Assembly: GCA_022842205.1 (NCBI GenBank)
Contig: JALHQA010000003.1
Span: 186,001 to 250,000, forward strand
Reading direction: 5' to 3'
Source: Hyphomicrobiales bacterium
GTDB taxonomy: Bacteria > Pseudomonadota > Alphaproteobacteria > Rhizobiales > Methylopilaceae
DNA: 64,000 nt
Numbering within the stretch: position 1 is the stretch's first letter; each line of letters starts with the position of its first letter. The position numbers were made by a program, and so were the translations under genes. Of the stretch, positions 39,734 through 47,413 are shown in pieces. The notes under the pieces were generated by a model, which saw only the letters and a list, made by a program, of their open reading frames with translations, was not told where the DNA came from and searched no databases.

Positions 39734-39866
39734 TAGATTGGCGGTCGTTGAGGGGCGGCACCGTAGTCATTGACCCCCGCCGCCGCAAGACAAGCGCCCG
39801 CCCGTTTGAACCCGGATGCGGCTCTCCGACACCTATAGGCAGCGAATACGCTGACAGGAGAGACCG

Positions 39867-40280
39867 ATGTTTACCAATTCAACGTTCCAGCGCGCGGCCC
39901 GTGCGGCCCGCTTCATCGCCGTTGCCGGCCTTCTGGCGGCCGTTGCCGTTCCGGCCGGCTTCACCATTGGCGCCGACGGCGCGGCTTATGCCCAGAGCAG
40001 CAACGGCGGCGGCAATGGTGGCGGCGGGAAATCGGGCCCCACCGGCAGTGGTGGCGGCAAGTCGACACTGAAATGTCTCGGGCCGAGTTGCCTCGACATC
40101 ACTGCGGCGCCGATCCCATGCCAGCCGGGCTCGACCTATTGCGAGCCGCCGCCCAAGATCGAAAAGCGCGCCTTCCGCGACAGCTGCGAAATCCAGGTGT
40201 GCGACGTCATCTATGGCGAGCGCGTCTGCTGGCTGGAGCGCGCCTACGATGTGCGCATCTGCAAGAAGGAAAGACTGTAA
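39867..40280 (+). CDS. Secreted cysteine-rich hypothetical protein
   Basis: A 137-residue protein with a signal peptide (basic N-terminus, hydrophobic AVAGLLAAVAVPAGF, cleavage near AYAQ). A Gly/Ser-rich linker of about 20 residues precedes a compact domain with eight cysteines in about 70 residues (KCLGPSC, IPCQPGSTYC, SCEIQVC, VCWLERAYDVRIC). The even number suggests four disulfides in the periplasm or outside the cell. No family is recognised. A strong ribosome site (AGGAGAG) precedes the ATG. Confidence 0.75.
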   Translation: MFTNSTFQRAARAARFIAVAGLLAAVAVPAGFTIGADGAAYAQSSNGGGNGGGGKSGPTGSGGGKSTLKCLGPSCLDITAAPIPCQPGSTYCEPPPKIEKRAFRDSCEIQVCDVIYGERVCWLERAYDVRICKKERL

Positions 40281-40295
40281 AGAGTGCGGCGGCCG

Positions 40296-40472
40296 TCAGT
40301 GCGACGGCCGCCATTCTCCCGTTTTTGCGTCGCGGCGCAGCGTCGCCGACGGACGCGTCTCGGGCGCGCGGACGCGGTCGAGATCCTCATTGATGCGCCG
40401 CCATTCGCGGCGCAGGAAGCGCACCCCGAAAATCGCGGCGGCGGTGGCGGCGGCAATCGGCAGAAACCTCAT
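40296..40472 (-). CDS. Small membrane-anchored protein
   Basis: A 58-residue protein with a short N-terminal hydrophobic helix (FLPIAAATAAAIFGV) followed by a basic amphipathic segment (RREWRRINEDLDRVR) and a C-terminal hydrophilic tail. ATG 40472 is chosen over 40535 because AAGGAGA lies 9 bases upstream of it. The family is unknown. It converges on the Cys-rich gene with a 15-base gap. Confidence 0.6.
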   Translation of the reverse strand: MRFLPIAAATAAAIFGVRFLRREWRRINEDLDRVRAPETRPSATLRRDAKTGEWRPSH

Positions 40473-40494
40473 TGCTCGGTTCTCCTTTGAGGCG

Positions 40495-40522
40495 ATTATC
40501 GCGCTCTCCCGGTCCCCGGCAA
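40495..40522 (-). promoter_or_regulatory. Sigma-70-like promoter candidate for the 58-residue gene
   Basis: On the minus strand TTGCCG (-35) and GATAAT (-10) are separated by 16 bases. The predicted start near 40488 leaves a short leader holding only the ribosome site before ATG 40472. The -35 is a 4/6 match, so this is tentative. Confidence 0.35.
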
Positions 40523-40535
40523 GGGCCCGCGACAT

Positions 40536-40550
40536 GAACAGCGGATGAAC
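40536..40550 (-). promoter_or_regulatory. LexA-box-like sequence GTTC-N7-GTTC
   Basis: Read on the minus strand the intergenic region contains a perfect GTTC-N7-GTTC, the alphaproteobacterial LexA operator consensus. It sits 14 bases upstream of the candidate -35 of the 58-residue gene and 82 bases before the divergent Gly/Tyr-rich gene. The position is not ideal for repression and neither gene is a known SOS gene, so chance is a real possibility. Confidence 0.3.
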
Positions 40551-40590
40551 GGCCGTCTCAGAACAAATTCAGCCTCGGTGGATTAGGTTT

Positions 40591-40621
40591 CCCATCAAGC
40601 GGGCAGATGCCCGCAGATGGG
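40591..40621 (+). other. Leader hairpin before the Gly/Tyr-rich gene
   Basis: Nested arms CCCATC-GCGGGC and GCCCGC-GATGGG form a 12-pair stem with a small internal bulge and AGAT loop. It ends 10 bases before the ATG at 40632, directly next to the ribosome site. There is no T-run, so it is not a terminator. It could control translation or stabilise the message. Confidence 0.5.
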
Positions 40622-40631
40622 AGATTAGGCC

Positions 40632-40937
40632 ATGTTTCGTAAACTTGCTTTGGCTGCCGTTGCTGCGCTGACGCTCGGTGCCGGCCTCGCCTCGGCCCCG
40701 GCCCCGGCCGCTGCGCAGGGCTTCGGCTTCTACTTCGGGTCGCCCGGTTATGGTTATGGTCCCGGTTACCGTCACCGGCCGTATTACCCGCGTTATTATG
40801 GATATTATCCGCGCCATCGTTATTACAGCCCGCCTCCGCGCCGCTGCGAACGCGTTGTTGTCCGTAAGAAAGTCCGCGGTGAATGGCGGCGTATCGTCGA
40901 GCGCCGCTGCTACGGACCTGGGCGTTACCGGTACTGA
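40632..40937 (+). CDS. Secreted Gly/Tyr/Arg-rich protein
   Basis: A 101-residue protein with a signal peptide (MFRKLALAAVAALTLGAG, cleavage near AAAQ). A low-complexity segment rich in Gly, Tyr, Pro, His and Arg follows (about 30-68), then a basic C-terminal part with two cysteines (RRCERVVVRKKVRGEW, RRCYGPG). Such proteins occur widely in Hyphomicrobiales as unnamed exported proteins. It is a single-gene unit with a leader hairpin and a strong terminator. Confidence 0.75.
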   Translation: MFRKLALAAVAALTLGAGLASAPAPAAAQGFGFYFGSPGYGYGPGYRHRPYYPRYYGYYPRHRYYSPPPRRCERVVVRKKVRGEWRRIVERRCYGPGRYRY

Positions 40938-40941
40938 AATC

Positions 40942-40969
40942 AAGGGCGCCCTCCCGGGCGCCCTTTTTT
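40942..40969 (+). terminator. Rho-independent terminator
   Basis: A 10-base stem (AAGGGCGCCC / GGGCGCCCTT) with a 4-base loop runs into a series of T, immediately after the TGA of the Gly/Tyr-rich gene. It also touches the stop of the convergent methyltransferase gene. Confidence 0.85.
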
Positions 40970-41733
40970 CATGACATGTCGATGGCCGCCAGTTCGTTGT
41001 GCAGCGCCTCGGCTTCCGGCGTGAAACCGCCGCCAGGCTGATTCAGAACGATGGGCATCAGCACCCGCAACGGAGCCCGGCTGTCCTTACGTGCCTGCAC
41101 GAGTACGCGGACAGCGGGCTCACCGGCCTGACCGTGGATGAACCGCAGCGTCATGCCGCCATAGCGCCGCGCAAGCGCCGCGAAAATCTCCTGCAGCGCG
41201 TCGGGCCGGTGAATGAGCGTGATCGAGCCGCCCGGCTTCAGGACGCGCGCGGCGGCGCGCATCCAGTCCTCGATCTGCCCCTCCTGCGCCACGCGTGCGC
41301 GCACAATGGCTTCGTCCGGCGACTGACGGCCGGTCACGGGATTGAACGGCGGGTTGCTGACGATGTGATCGACCGTCCCGGCCAGGGACACCGTCGGGCC
41401 AAGCCCGGCGTCGGCAACGTCGATCGCCAAGGCCCGCGCCCGCTCGTGGAGGATGTTGGCTAGAATATTGGCTTCCGCCAAAGCCGCCGTTTCGGCGTCG
41501 AGTTCGAGAAGGAGCGCCCGCGTCTTCGGCACGCGGACCAGGACGGCGAGGCCGGCCGTGCCGACACCGGCGCCGAAATCGGCGATCACATCGCCCGGCC
41601 TGGCCGGAACCGCGGCGGCGACGAGGACCGCATCCGTTCCGGCGCGATGTCCGCGCGCCGGCTGGGCCAGCCGCAGCCTGCCTCCGAGAATCGCATCGAG
41701 AGTGGTGTCAGCGCCCGGCATCGCGGAGTTCAT
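40969..41733 (-). CDS. TrmN6-like methyltransferase
   Basis: SAM-dependent N6-adenine methyltransferase, similar to enzymes modifying A37 of tRNA(Val). It has the N-terminal motif RLRLAQPARGHRAGTDAVLV, the SAM loop VIADFGAGVGTAGL, and the catalytic NPPF in VSNPPFNPVTGR. The length is 254 residues from ATG 41733; ATG 41721 is also possible. The start overlaps the end of the DUF2007 gene by about 26 bases, so they are coupled. Confidence 0.87.
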   Translation of the reverse strand: MNSAMPGADTTLDAILGGRLRLAQPARGHRAGTDAVLVAAAVPARPGDVIADFGAGVGTAGLAVLVRVPKTRALLLELDAETAALAEANILANILHERARALAIDVADAGLGPTVSLAGTVDHIVSNPPFNPVTGRQSPDEAIVRARVAQEGQIEDWMRAAARVLKPGGSITLIHRPDALQEIFAALARRYGGMTLRFIHGQAGEPAVRVLVQARKDSRAPLRVLMPIVLNQPGGGFTPEAEALHNELAAIDMS

Positions 41734-41938
41734 GGCCAAGGCCGTTGTCTTCCAGAATCCGGCGTGCGGCGAGGAGCCGGTCTTCGCCGACCATGACGCG
41801 CCGGGGCAAAACGCCAAGCGAGCCCTCGATGACGCTCATATGGCCGTCGAGCACCACATAAGGGATGCCGGCGCCGTCGAGCAGCGAACGGATAAAAGAC
41901 AGCAGAACCATATCGTTGCTGCGAACCAGCTCCTTCAC
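41708..41938 (-). CDS. DUF2007 domain protein
   Basis: A 76-residue protein with the DUF2007 pattern: VKELVRSNDMVLLSFIRSLL, then GIPYVVLDGHMS and RVMVGEDRLLAARRIL. The fold resembles signal-transducing PII-like ferredoxin folds, and function is unknown. I chose GTG 41938 because GGAAGG lies seven bases upstream; a longer reading would run into ispB on the other strand. It is co-directional and overlapping with the methyltransferase gene. Confidence 0.85.
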   Translation of the reverse strand: MKELVRSNDMVLLSFIRSLLDGAGIPYVVLDGHMSVIEGSLGVLPRRVMVGEDRLLAARRILEDNGLGHELRDAGR

Positions 41939-42019
41939 CGCCACACCTTCCGGGTCCCCGCGTCCATTCTGCCCTTGCTCCCGGCCCTGAGGGCCGCATA
42001 TGGTCCCCGGCCAGCCAAA

Positions 42020-43048
42020 ATGGAGCGCCCATTGGGAGTTGTCGTACCGCTTGAAGAGCCGCGCCGCGAAGGCGCAGGCATCCAGGCGCTCTCGGATCTC
42101 GTCGCAGCCGACCTCGAACGCGTGAACGCGCTCATCCTGTCGCGCGCAGGGTCCGAGGTCCAGATGATCCCGGAAGTCGCGAACCATCTTATTTCATCGG
42201 GCGGCAAAAGACTGCGCCCGTTGCTGACGCTCGCCGCCGCCAAGCTGGTCGGCTATGGCGGCGAAGGGCATGTGCGCCTCGCGGCGGCCGTCGAGTTCAT
42301 GCACACCGCGACCCTCCTCCACGATGATGTTGTTGATGAAAGCGAGATGCGCCGTGGCAAGCTCGCCCCGCGCATGATGTGGGGCAATCAGGCGAGCGTG
42401 CTGGTCGGCGACTTCCTTCTGGGCCAGGCTTTCAAGATGATGGTCGAGGTCGGCTCCCTGCCCTGTCTCGACATTCTTTCGACCGCAGCGACAGTTATCG
42501 CCGAAGGCGAGGTCATGCAGCTCGCCGCCGCCAAGAACATCGCGACGACGGAAGACGAATACCTGGCCGTGATCCGCGCCAAGACAGCGGCACTGTTCGC
42601 CGCGGCCTGCGAGGTCGGCCCGGCACTCGTACAACGGCCGAAGGCCGAACAGGCCGCCTGCCGCTCCTACGGCGCCAATCTCGGCATCGCATTCCAGCTT
42701 GTTGATGACGCACTCGATTATGGCGGGCGCGAAGCCAAGCTCGGCAAGAAGGTCGGCGACGATCTGCGCGAGGGCAAGATCACCCTGCCGGTCATTTTCG
42801 CGGTGCGGCGTGGCACGCCCGGCGAGCGCGAATTCTGGAAGAGAACGCTCGAAGCTGGCGAGATCGACGATAGCAGCCTCGAGATCGCCATCGATCTTCT
42901 GGTGCGCCACGGCGCGATCGACGAGACGCTGGCGCGCGCGCGTCATTACGGCGCCATCGCCCGCGATGCTCTGGCCCTCTTCCCTGACAGCTCGCCGAAG
43001 ACCGCGATGCTCGATGTGGTCGATTTCGTGACGAGCCGCGCGCACTAG
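42020..43048 (+). CDS. ispB: Polyprenyl diphosphate synthase (octaprenyl/decaprenyl type)
   Basis: Trans-isoprenyl diphosphate synthase making the ubiquinone side chain, 342 residues. The first aspartate-rich motif is LLHDDVVDESEMRRG and the second is FQLVDDALDYGG. The substrate loop is HLISSGGKRLRPLL. ATG 42020 gives the usual N-terminus; longer in-frame sequence is shadow of the divergent DUF2007 gene. Chain length cannot be fixed from sequence alone. Its stop shares CTAG with the MOSC gene. Confidence 0.93.
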   Translation: MERPLGVVVPLEEPRREGAGIQALSDLVAADLERVNALILSRAGSEVQMIPEVANHLISSGGKRLRPLLTLAAAKLVGYGGEGHVRLAAAVEFMHTATLLHDDVVDESEMRRGKLAPRMMWGNQASVLVGDFLLGQAFKMMVEVGSLPCLDILSTAATVIAEGEVMQLAAAKNIATTEDEYLAVIRAKTAALFAAACEVGPALVQRPKAEQAACRSYGANLGIAFQLVDDALDYGGREAKLGKKVGDDLREGKITLPVIFAVRRGTPGEREFWKRTLEAGEIDDSSLEIAIDLLVRHGAIDETLARARHYGAIARDALALFPDSSPKTAMLDVVDFVTSRAH

Positions 43049-43740
43049 TCCGGAGGACCGGCGTCTCCCCACAGACGGGGCGACCAATCCTCAACCCGCC
43101 CGCTTTCAAGCCTCCTACCGGCGCGCGCACGGAAACCTTCCGAGAGCGGCTCCAGCGCGGCAATCCCCGCCAGTTCCTCGCGGTTCATCGTGTCCCGGTA
43201 AAACGCGCGCTGCAGACGCGCGATCGTCCATTCCGACGCGGGACGGTCCAGCAGTTCCAGATCATCCTCCGGATCTATCCATCCCGGGGCCAACACCCGG
43301 TAATACCAACCGGTGCGTCCGGTGTTCTGGACCCGTCGCGCCATGTCGCTGATGCCGAAACGTGCGTTGAGCTTCCAGCAGGGCTGACGAGGCTGGCTGA
43401 CCTGCACGCGAGCACCGCCGATGCGAAAGACGTCGCCGATCGCAACCGCATGTTCCGTCAGGCCCGACGCCGAAATATTCTCCCCGAATGCGCCCGGCCG
43501 CGCGAGAAGCGGCTCATCGCCGATTTCGGAACGCCAGGCCGGATAGTGGTCGAACGCGTAGTGCAGCAACGCTTTCTCCGGGCCGCCATGGACGCGCCGG
43601 TCGCCTTGCACATCGCCCTCGAGTCCCTCCTCGGCAAGCCAGGACGGCGCGGCGACGGCCGCCTTGGCAATACCGCTCATGACGCCTTTAAGCCCGAGCG
43701 GAGCAAGCCTGCCCGCGAAGAGAGTGACTTTGCCTCTCAT
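43045..43740 (-). CDS. MOSC-domain protein (YiiM-like)
   Basis: A 231-residue MOSC protein related to YiiM, which reduces N-hydroxylated compounds with molybdenum cofactor. It has VHGGPEKALLHYAFDHYPAW, GAFGENISASGLTE and the cofactor-ligand Cys in SQPRQPCWKLNARFG. The C-terminal tail (REELAGIAALEPLSEGFRAR) is the YiiM alpha-helical extension. ATG 43740 overlaps the ispE stop as TGATG. Confidence 0.9.
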   Translation of the reverse strand: MRGKVTLFAGRLAPLGLKGVMSGIAKAAVAAPSWLAEEGLEGDVQGDRRVHGGPEKALLHYAFDHYPAWRSEIGDEPLLARPGAFGENISASGLTEHAVAIGDVFRIGGARVQVSQPRQPCWKLNARFGISDMARRVQNTGRTGWYYRVLAPGWIDPEDDLELLDRPASEWTIARLQRAFYRDTMNREELAGIAALEPLSEGFRARAGRRLESGRVEDWSPRLWGDAGPPD

Positions 43741-44606
43741 CAGCGCAGCAGCGTGGGCTTCACCCACCAGGCGGGATGGGCGGCGCCTATGTTTCGGGCT
43801 GCCCGCGATGCGGCTCGGCAATCGTCAAACAGGGCAAACACAGTGGCTCCCGACCCAGACATACGTACAAAGCGCACGGCGGGAGCCGCACGGAGCGCGT
43901 TCAGCGTATCTGTCACTACGGGTGCGAGACGTTCCGCAATCGGCTCAAGATCGTTCGCGTCCTGCGCGAACAGCCCAGCCAAAGTATTTATATCTCCATG
44001 AAATTTTTCGACGCCCGGCCCGCTCGACGGACCCGGCATACCGGGATTGAGACCCAGTCCGCGAAATACATCCGGTGTCGAGATGTGAACGCCCGGATTG
44101 ACCAACACCGCAGCCAGCGGCCTCAGTTCGATGCCGGGACCAACATTCTCTCCCCGCCCCCGGAACATGCGTGCGGTCGGCGTCAGGCAGACGGGAATGT
44201 CGGAACCTGTTTCGGCCGCAGCCTCGTACAGACGATGATCGTCGAGCGGCAGAGTGTTGAGCTGCGCGAGCAGCCGCAGTGCCGCGGCGGCATCCGAAGA
44301 CCCGCCGCCGATGCCTGCGCCCACCGGCAGTTTTTTCTTCAGCGAGAAGCGCCCGAGCTTCAGGCCAGGTACCCGCTTCTCGAGTGCCCGTGCGGCACGA
44401 ATGATGAGATTGTCGCTGTCAGGCCCGGCCGAGGCGGCCGTAGGGCCCTCCGTATCAAGCCCGAAGGGGCGATCCGGATCGAGCGAAACGAGATCGCACA
44501 CCCCCGCAAATGCGACGAGGCTTTCGAGCTCATGGAAACCGTCCATACGGCGACCGAGCACGCGCAGAGTAAGGTTTATCTTCGCCGGTGCGCGCTCGGT
44601 GCGCAT
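43740..44606 (-). CDS. ispE: 4-diphosphocytidyl-2-C-methyl-D-erythritol kinase
   Basis: GHMP kinase of the non-mevalonate isoprenoid pathway, 288 residues. It starts MRTERAPAKINLTLRVLGRR, with the catalytic Lys and Asn, and has the ATP loop LPVGAGIGGGSSDAAAAL near 92-109 and the C-terminal MSGSGATVFALFD. It is 10 bases after the TPR gene and overlaps MOSC by one base. With ispB it gives two isoprenoid genes in the segment. Confidence 0.95.
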   Translation of the reverse strand: MRTERAPAKINLTLRVLGRRMDGFHELESLVAFAGVCDLVSLDPDRPFGLDTEGPTAASAGPDSDNLIIRAARALEKRVPGLKLGRFSLKKKLPVGAGIGGGSSDAAAALRLLAQLNTLPLDDHRLYEAAAETGSDIPVCLTPTARMFRGRGENVGPGIELRPLAAVLVNPGVHISTPDVFRGLGLNPGMPGPSSGPGVEKFHGDINTLAGLFAQDANDLEPIAERLAPVVTDTLNALRAAPAVRFVRMSGSGATVFALFDDCRAASRAARNIGAAHPAWWVKPTLLR

Positions 44607-44615
44607 GAATACAGA

Positions 44616-46382
44616 TCAGGGTTTGGCGGTGCCGGGATTTGCGGGCGCCGTGTTGTTCTCGGCCTGCTTGGCGGCCATCTGTTCGGCCTCGACCTTGTCC
44701 AGCCCCTCGGTGAGCTTGCGCTCGATGGGACCGCGCTTCTCGTCGTCGATTTCGAGAGACAGGGCGTGCAGCCATTGGAACTTGGCTTCAAGCTGACGGC
44801 CCGTGCGCCAGTAGACATCGCCGAGATGGTCGTTGATCTCCCACGACTGCGGCTTCAGTTCCACTGCGCGCTCAAGCTCGGTCGTGGCCTCCGGATATTT
44901 GCCGAGTCGGTAATAGGCCCAGCCGAGACTGTCGACGATGTCGCCGTCGTTGGGCCGAAGCTCGACCGCCTTCTTGATCAGGTCTACGCCCTGGTCGTAG
45001 TTCAGACCGCGATCGATCCACGAATAGCCGAGATAGTTCAGCGCCACCGCCTGCTCGGGATCGAGATCGACAGCCATCCGCAGATCCTTCTCTGCGCGCC
45101 GCCAGTCCTTGGCCGCGTCATAGGCAACCCCGCGCGCGAAGAACAGCGACCAGTCCGATTTCTTCGGCTCGACCGTGGCATCCACGGCCTGCGAGAAGAC
45201 GGCAGCCGCGTCCGCATATTTCTTTTCGCGGTGCATCAGATTGCCAAGCGCGACGATGGCATCGATATCGTTCTTGTTTTCGGCGATCAGCGCACGAAGC
45301 TGCTTCTCCGCGTCTTCGTTGCGGTCCGACGCGGCGAGGTTGATGGCGATCCGGAGATCAACATCATCATGAAACGCGGAGGCTGCCGGCACGCGGCGCA
45401 GAACCTCGATCGCCTCGTTGTGCTGACCGATTGTTTCCTGAAGATCAGCCAGTGTCAGAAGCCCCAGCTCGTGCTGCGGATTGAGATAAAGCGCAAGATT
45501 GAGATAGACGAGGCCGATCTCGGCCGACTCGCTCCTGCTCGCAAGGTGGCCAAAGGTGAACAGCGCCTCGGCGGCGCCATCCCTGGCATTGTCGATCAGG
45601 GGCGAAATCTTCCGCCCCTTTTCCAGATCGTCGATCGTATTGGCGAGCCGCGCATTGCGCGGCATCTTGGCCGCAAGTTCGCCGAATACCTTCTGCGCGT
45701 CATCGCGCTTGCCGGTACGGGCGAGATGGCGGGCATACGCATCAACAACAACATAAAGCGACTGGTCGGCATTATAGGCCGCCTCGAGACGCTTGCCGGC
45801 TTCGGCCGAATTACCGCCGATATCGGCGATGAGGCCTGCGTGCAGATCGCGGAACACCGTAATGAGGTCGTTGCCGCTGAGCGTATCCGCCGTCTTGAGC
45901 GCACGCGCGGTATCACCCGATCCCTGCCAGGCCCAGGCAGACACGAGGGCCGCCACGACATCCGGCATCGGACCGCGCAGCGCCTGGCCGAGTTGGGTGC
46001 GCGCGGCCGCATACTGACGTGCCTTGATGGCGCGGACCGCAAGCGTCAGGCGGGCGAGACGGTTGTTCGGATCGACCTCGGCAACACGCTCGGCGAGCGC
46101 GGCCGCCTGATCGAAATCGCCGCTGGCAAGAACGATGCGGAATGTGCGGTCGAGAAGTTCGGCATCCTTTGGCGCCGCACGCAAGGCCGACCGGAGAAAG
46201 GTCGCGGCGGCATCCATGTCCCGAAGTACGGCCGCCGTACGCCCGGCCAGATAGTTGCCGGATGCCGTGGACAGTTCAGCAGGTTTTGAACCTTCCGCCG
46301 TGGTGGCCAGCGCCGGGACGGCGCACAGCGCCATGGCACAGAAAACGACGATTGGGCGTGCGGATCTGACGATGAGAGGCAA
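44616..46382 (-). CDS. Tetratricopeptide-repeat protein, exported
   Basis: A 588-residue protein with an N-terminal signal peptide (basic RSAR, then hydrophobic VVFCAMALCAVPALA). It is followed by many TPR-like helix pairs, clearest in the C-terminal half (YLGYSWIDRGLNYDQGVDLI, DSLGWAYYRLGKYPEATTEL, LGDVYWRTGR). TPR arrays mediate protein contacts, so it is probably a periplasmic assembly factor. The start is TTG 46382; ATG 46334 would lose the basic signal segment. It heads a TPR-ispE-MOSC operon. Confidence 0.85.
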   Translation of the reverse strand: MPLIVRSARPIVVFCAMALCAVPALATTAEGSKPAELSTASGNYLAGRTAAVLRDMDAAATFLRSALRAAPKDAELLDRTFRIVLASGDFDQAAALAERVAEVDPNNRLARLTLAVRAIKARQYAAARTQLGQALRGPMPDVVAALVSAWAWQGSGDTARALKTADTLSGNDLITVFRDLHAGLIADIGGNSAEAGKRLEAAYNADQSLYVVVDAYARHLARTGKRDDAQKVFGELAAKMPRNARLANTIDDLEKGRKISPLIDNARDGAAEALFTFGHLASRSESAEIGLVYLNLALYLNPQHELGLLTLADLQETIGQHNEAIEVLRRVPAASAFHDDVDLRIAINLAASDRNEDAEKQLRALIAENKNDIDAIVALGNLMHREKKYADAAAVFSQAVDATVEPKKSDWSLFFARGVAYDAAKDWRRAEKDLRMAVDLDPEQAVALNYLGYSWIDRGLNYDQGVDLIKKAVELRPNDGDIVDSLGWAYYRLGKYPEATTELERAVELKPQSWEINDHLGDVYWRTGRQLEAKFQWLHALSLEIDDEKRGPIERKLTEGLDKVEAEQMAAKQAENNTAPANPGTAKP

Positions 46383-46410
46383 AAGCGTGTCTTTCGTGAG
46401 CGGCCCGGGA

Positions 46411-46461
46411 GAGTGTTTTTACCCCTCCCCCCTTCGGGTTTAAAGGGCATAAAACACGCTC
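46411..46461. repeat. Imperfect inverted repeat between TPR and UDG genes
   Basis: Arms GAGTGTTTTTA (from 46411) and TAAAACACGCTC (to 46461) pair with one bulge around a C/T-rich loop. It lies in the divergent promoter region. Another copy of AGCGTGT at about 46384 could pair alternatively with the right arm. Confidence 0.35.
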
Positions 46462-46513
46462 GCGGCATGAATGCGGCGTGAACCCGCATTTGATCCAGTC
46501 TATTCTAGGTCCG

Positions 46514-47338
46514 ATGGACGCAGTTTCACCTCAAATCGCCGCCGCCGAACTGCTGGCCTGGTACGCCGAGATGGGTGTGGACATCGCCCTTTCGGACGAG
46601 CCGCAGGACCGTTTTGCCGAAAGTTCGGCCGAGAAGGCCATCGAAGCAAAGTCGGTCCGGGAACGGTCCCTGCCTCCTTTCGAGGCAAACCGGCCTGTCG
46701 CCGTTCCGCCTGCCGCGACTCCTGCGCAGGAAAGCGCGGTCGCGGACGCCCGGGCCATGGCCCATAGCGCCAGGACGCTGGACGAACTCCGCGCGCTACT
46801 CGACAGCTATGACGGGGTTGGTTTGCGCAGGACGGCAACCCGACTCGTTTTCGCAGATGGCAATCCACAAGCGCGTATCATGTTTGTCGGCGAGGCGCCG
46901 GGCCGCGACGAGGACCGGGAAGGCAAGCCTTTCGTCGGCCGCGCGGGGCAATTGCTCGACCGGATGCTCCAGGCGATCGGCCTCGACCGCTCGGAAGTCT
47001 ATATCGCCAACGTCGTTCCGTGGCGTCCTCCGGGCAACCGCACGCCAACCCCCCAGGAGACGCAGCTCTGCCTGCCGTTCATCCAGCGGCAGATCGAACT
47101 CGCCGATCCGGAAATTCTCGTCCTGCTGGGGGGGGCATCCGCCGCCGCCCTGACAGGGACGAAGGACGGCATTCTGAAGCTGCGCGGACGTTGGCTCGAC
47201 TACGACAACGGCGGCAAGGCGATCAAAGCCCTGCCGACCCTTCACCCCGCTTATCTGCTGAGGACGCCATCGCAAAAGAAGCTCGCATGGCGCGACTTCC
47301 GAATGTTGAAATCGGCCATCGCAACCGGTCGGGATTGA
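46514..47338 (+). CDS. Uracil-DNA glycosylase, family 4-like
   Basis: Base-excision enzyme of the family 4 type, 274 residues. Motif A is [20 protein letters not shown] and motif B lies in [25 protein letters not shown] and [12 protein letters not shown] are also conserved. The N-terminal 90 residues are Ala/Pro-rich and variable. Family 4 normally binds a 4Fe-4S cluster through four cysteines, but this protein has a single Cys (QLCLPF). The start is ATG 46514; GTG 46478 is possible. Confidence 0.87.
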   Translation: MDAVSPQIAAAELLAWYAEMGVDIALSDEPQDRFAESSAEKAIEAKSVRERSLPPFEANRPVAVPPAATPAQESAVADARAMAHSARTLDELRALLDSYDGVGLRRTATRLVFADGNPQARIMFVGEAPGRDEDREGKPFVGRAGQLLDRMLQAIGLDRSEVYIANVVPWRPPGNRTPTPQETQLCLPFIQRQIELADPEILVLLGGASAAALTGTKDGILKLRGRWLDYDNGGKAIKALPTLHPAYLLRTPSQKKLAWRDFRMLKSAIATGRD

Positions 47339-47348
47339 TTTGAATCAT
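47335..47348 (+). promoter_or_regulatory. FNR/FixK-type box upstream of cydAB
   Basis: TTGAT-TTGA-ATCAT matches the FNR/Anr/FixK consensus TTGAT-N4-ATCAA at nine of ten positions. It overlaps the UDG stop codon and is centred about 72 bases before the cydA ATG, in a place suited to activation under low oxygen. Confidence 0.5.
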
Positions 47349-47413
47349 TTGAACTAGCCCGTAGACGGCTTAACCCCGCTGCGGTTTGATTGCGGCTCTG
47401 GGAGGCTCCACGG

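Noticed and set aside
43776-46289. 837-codon open frame opposite ispE and the TPR gene
   Set aside because: Antisense to two well-supported genes, with no recognisable domain and unnatural composition.
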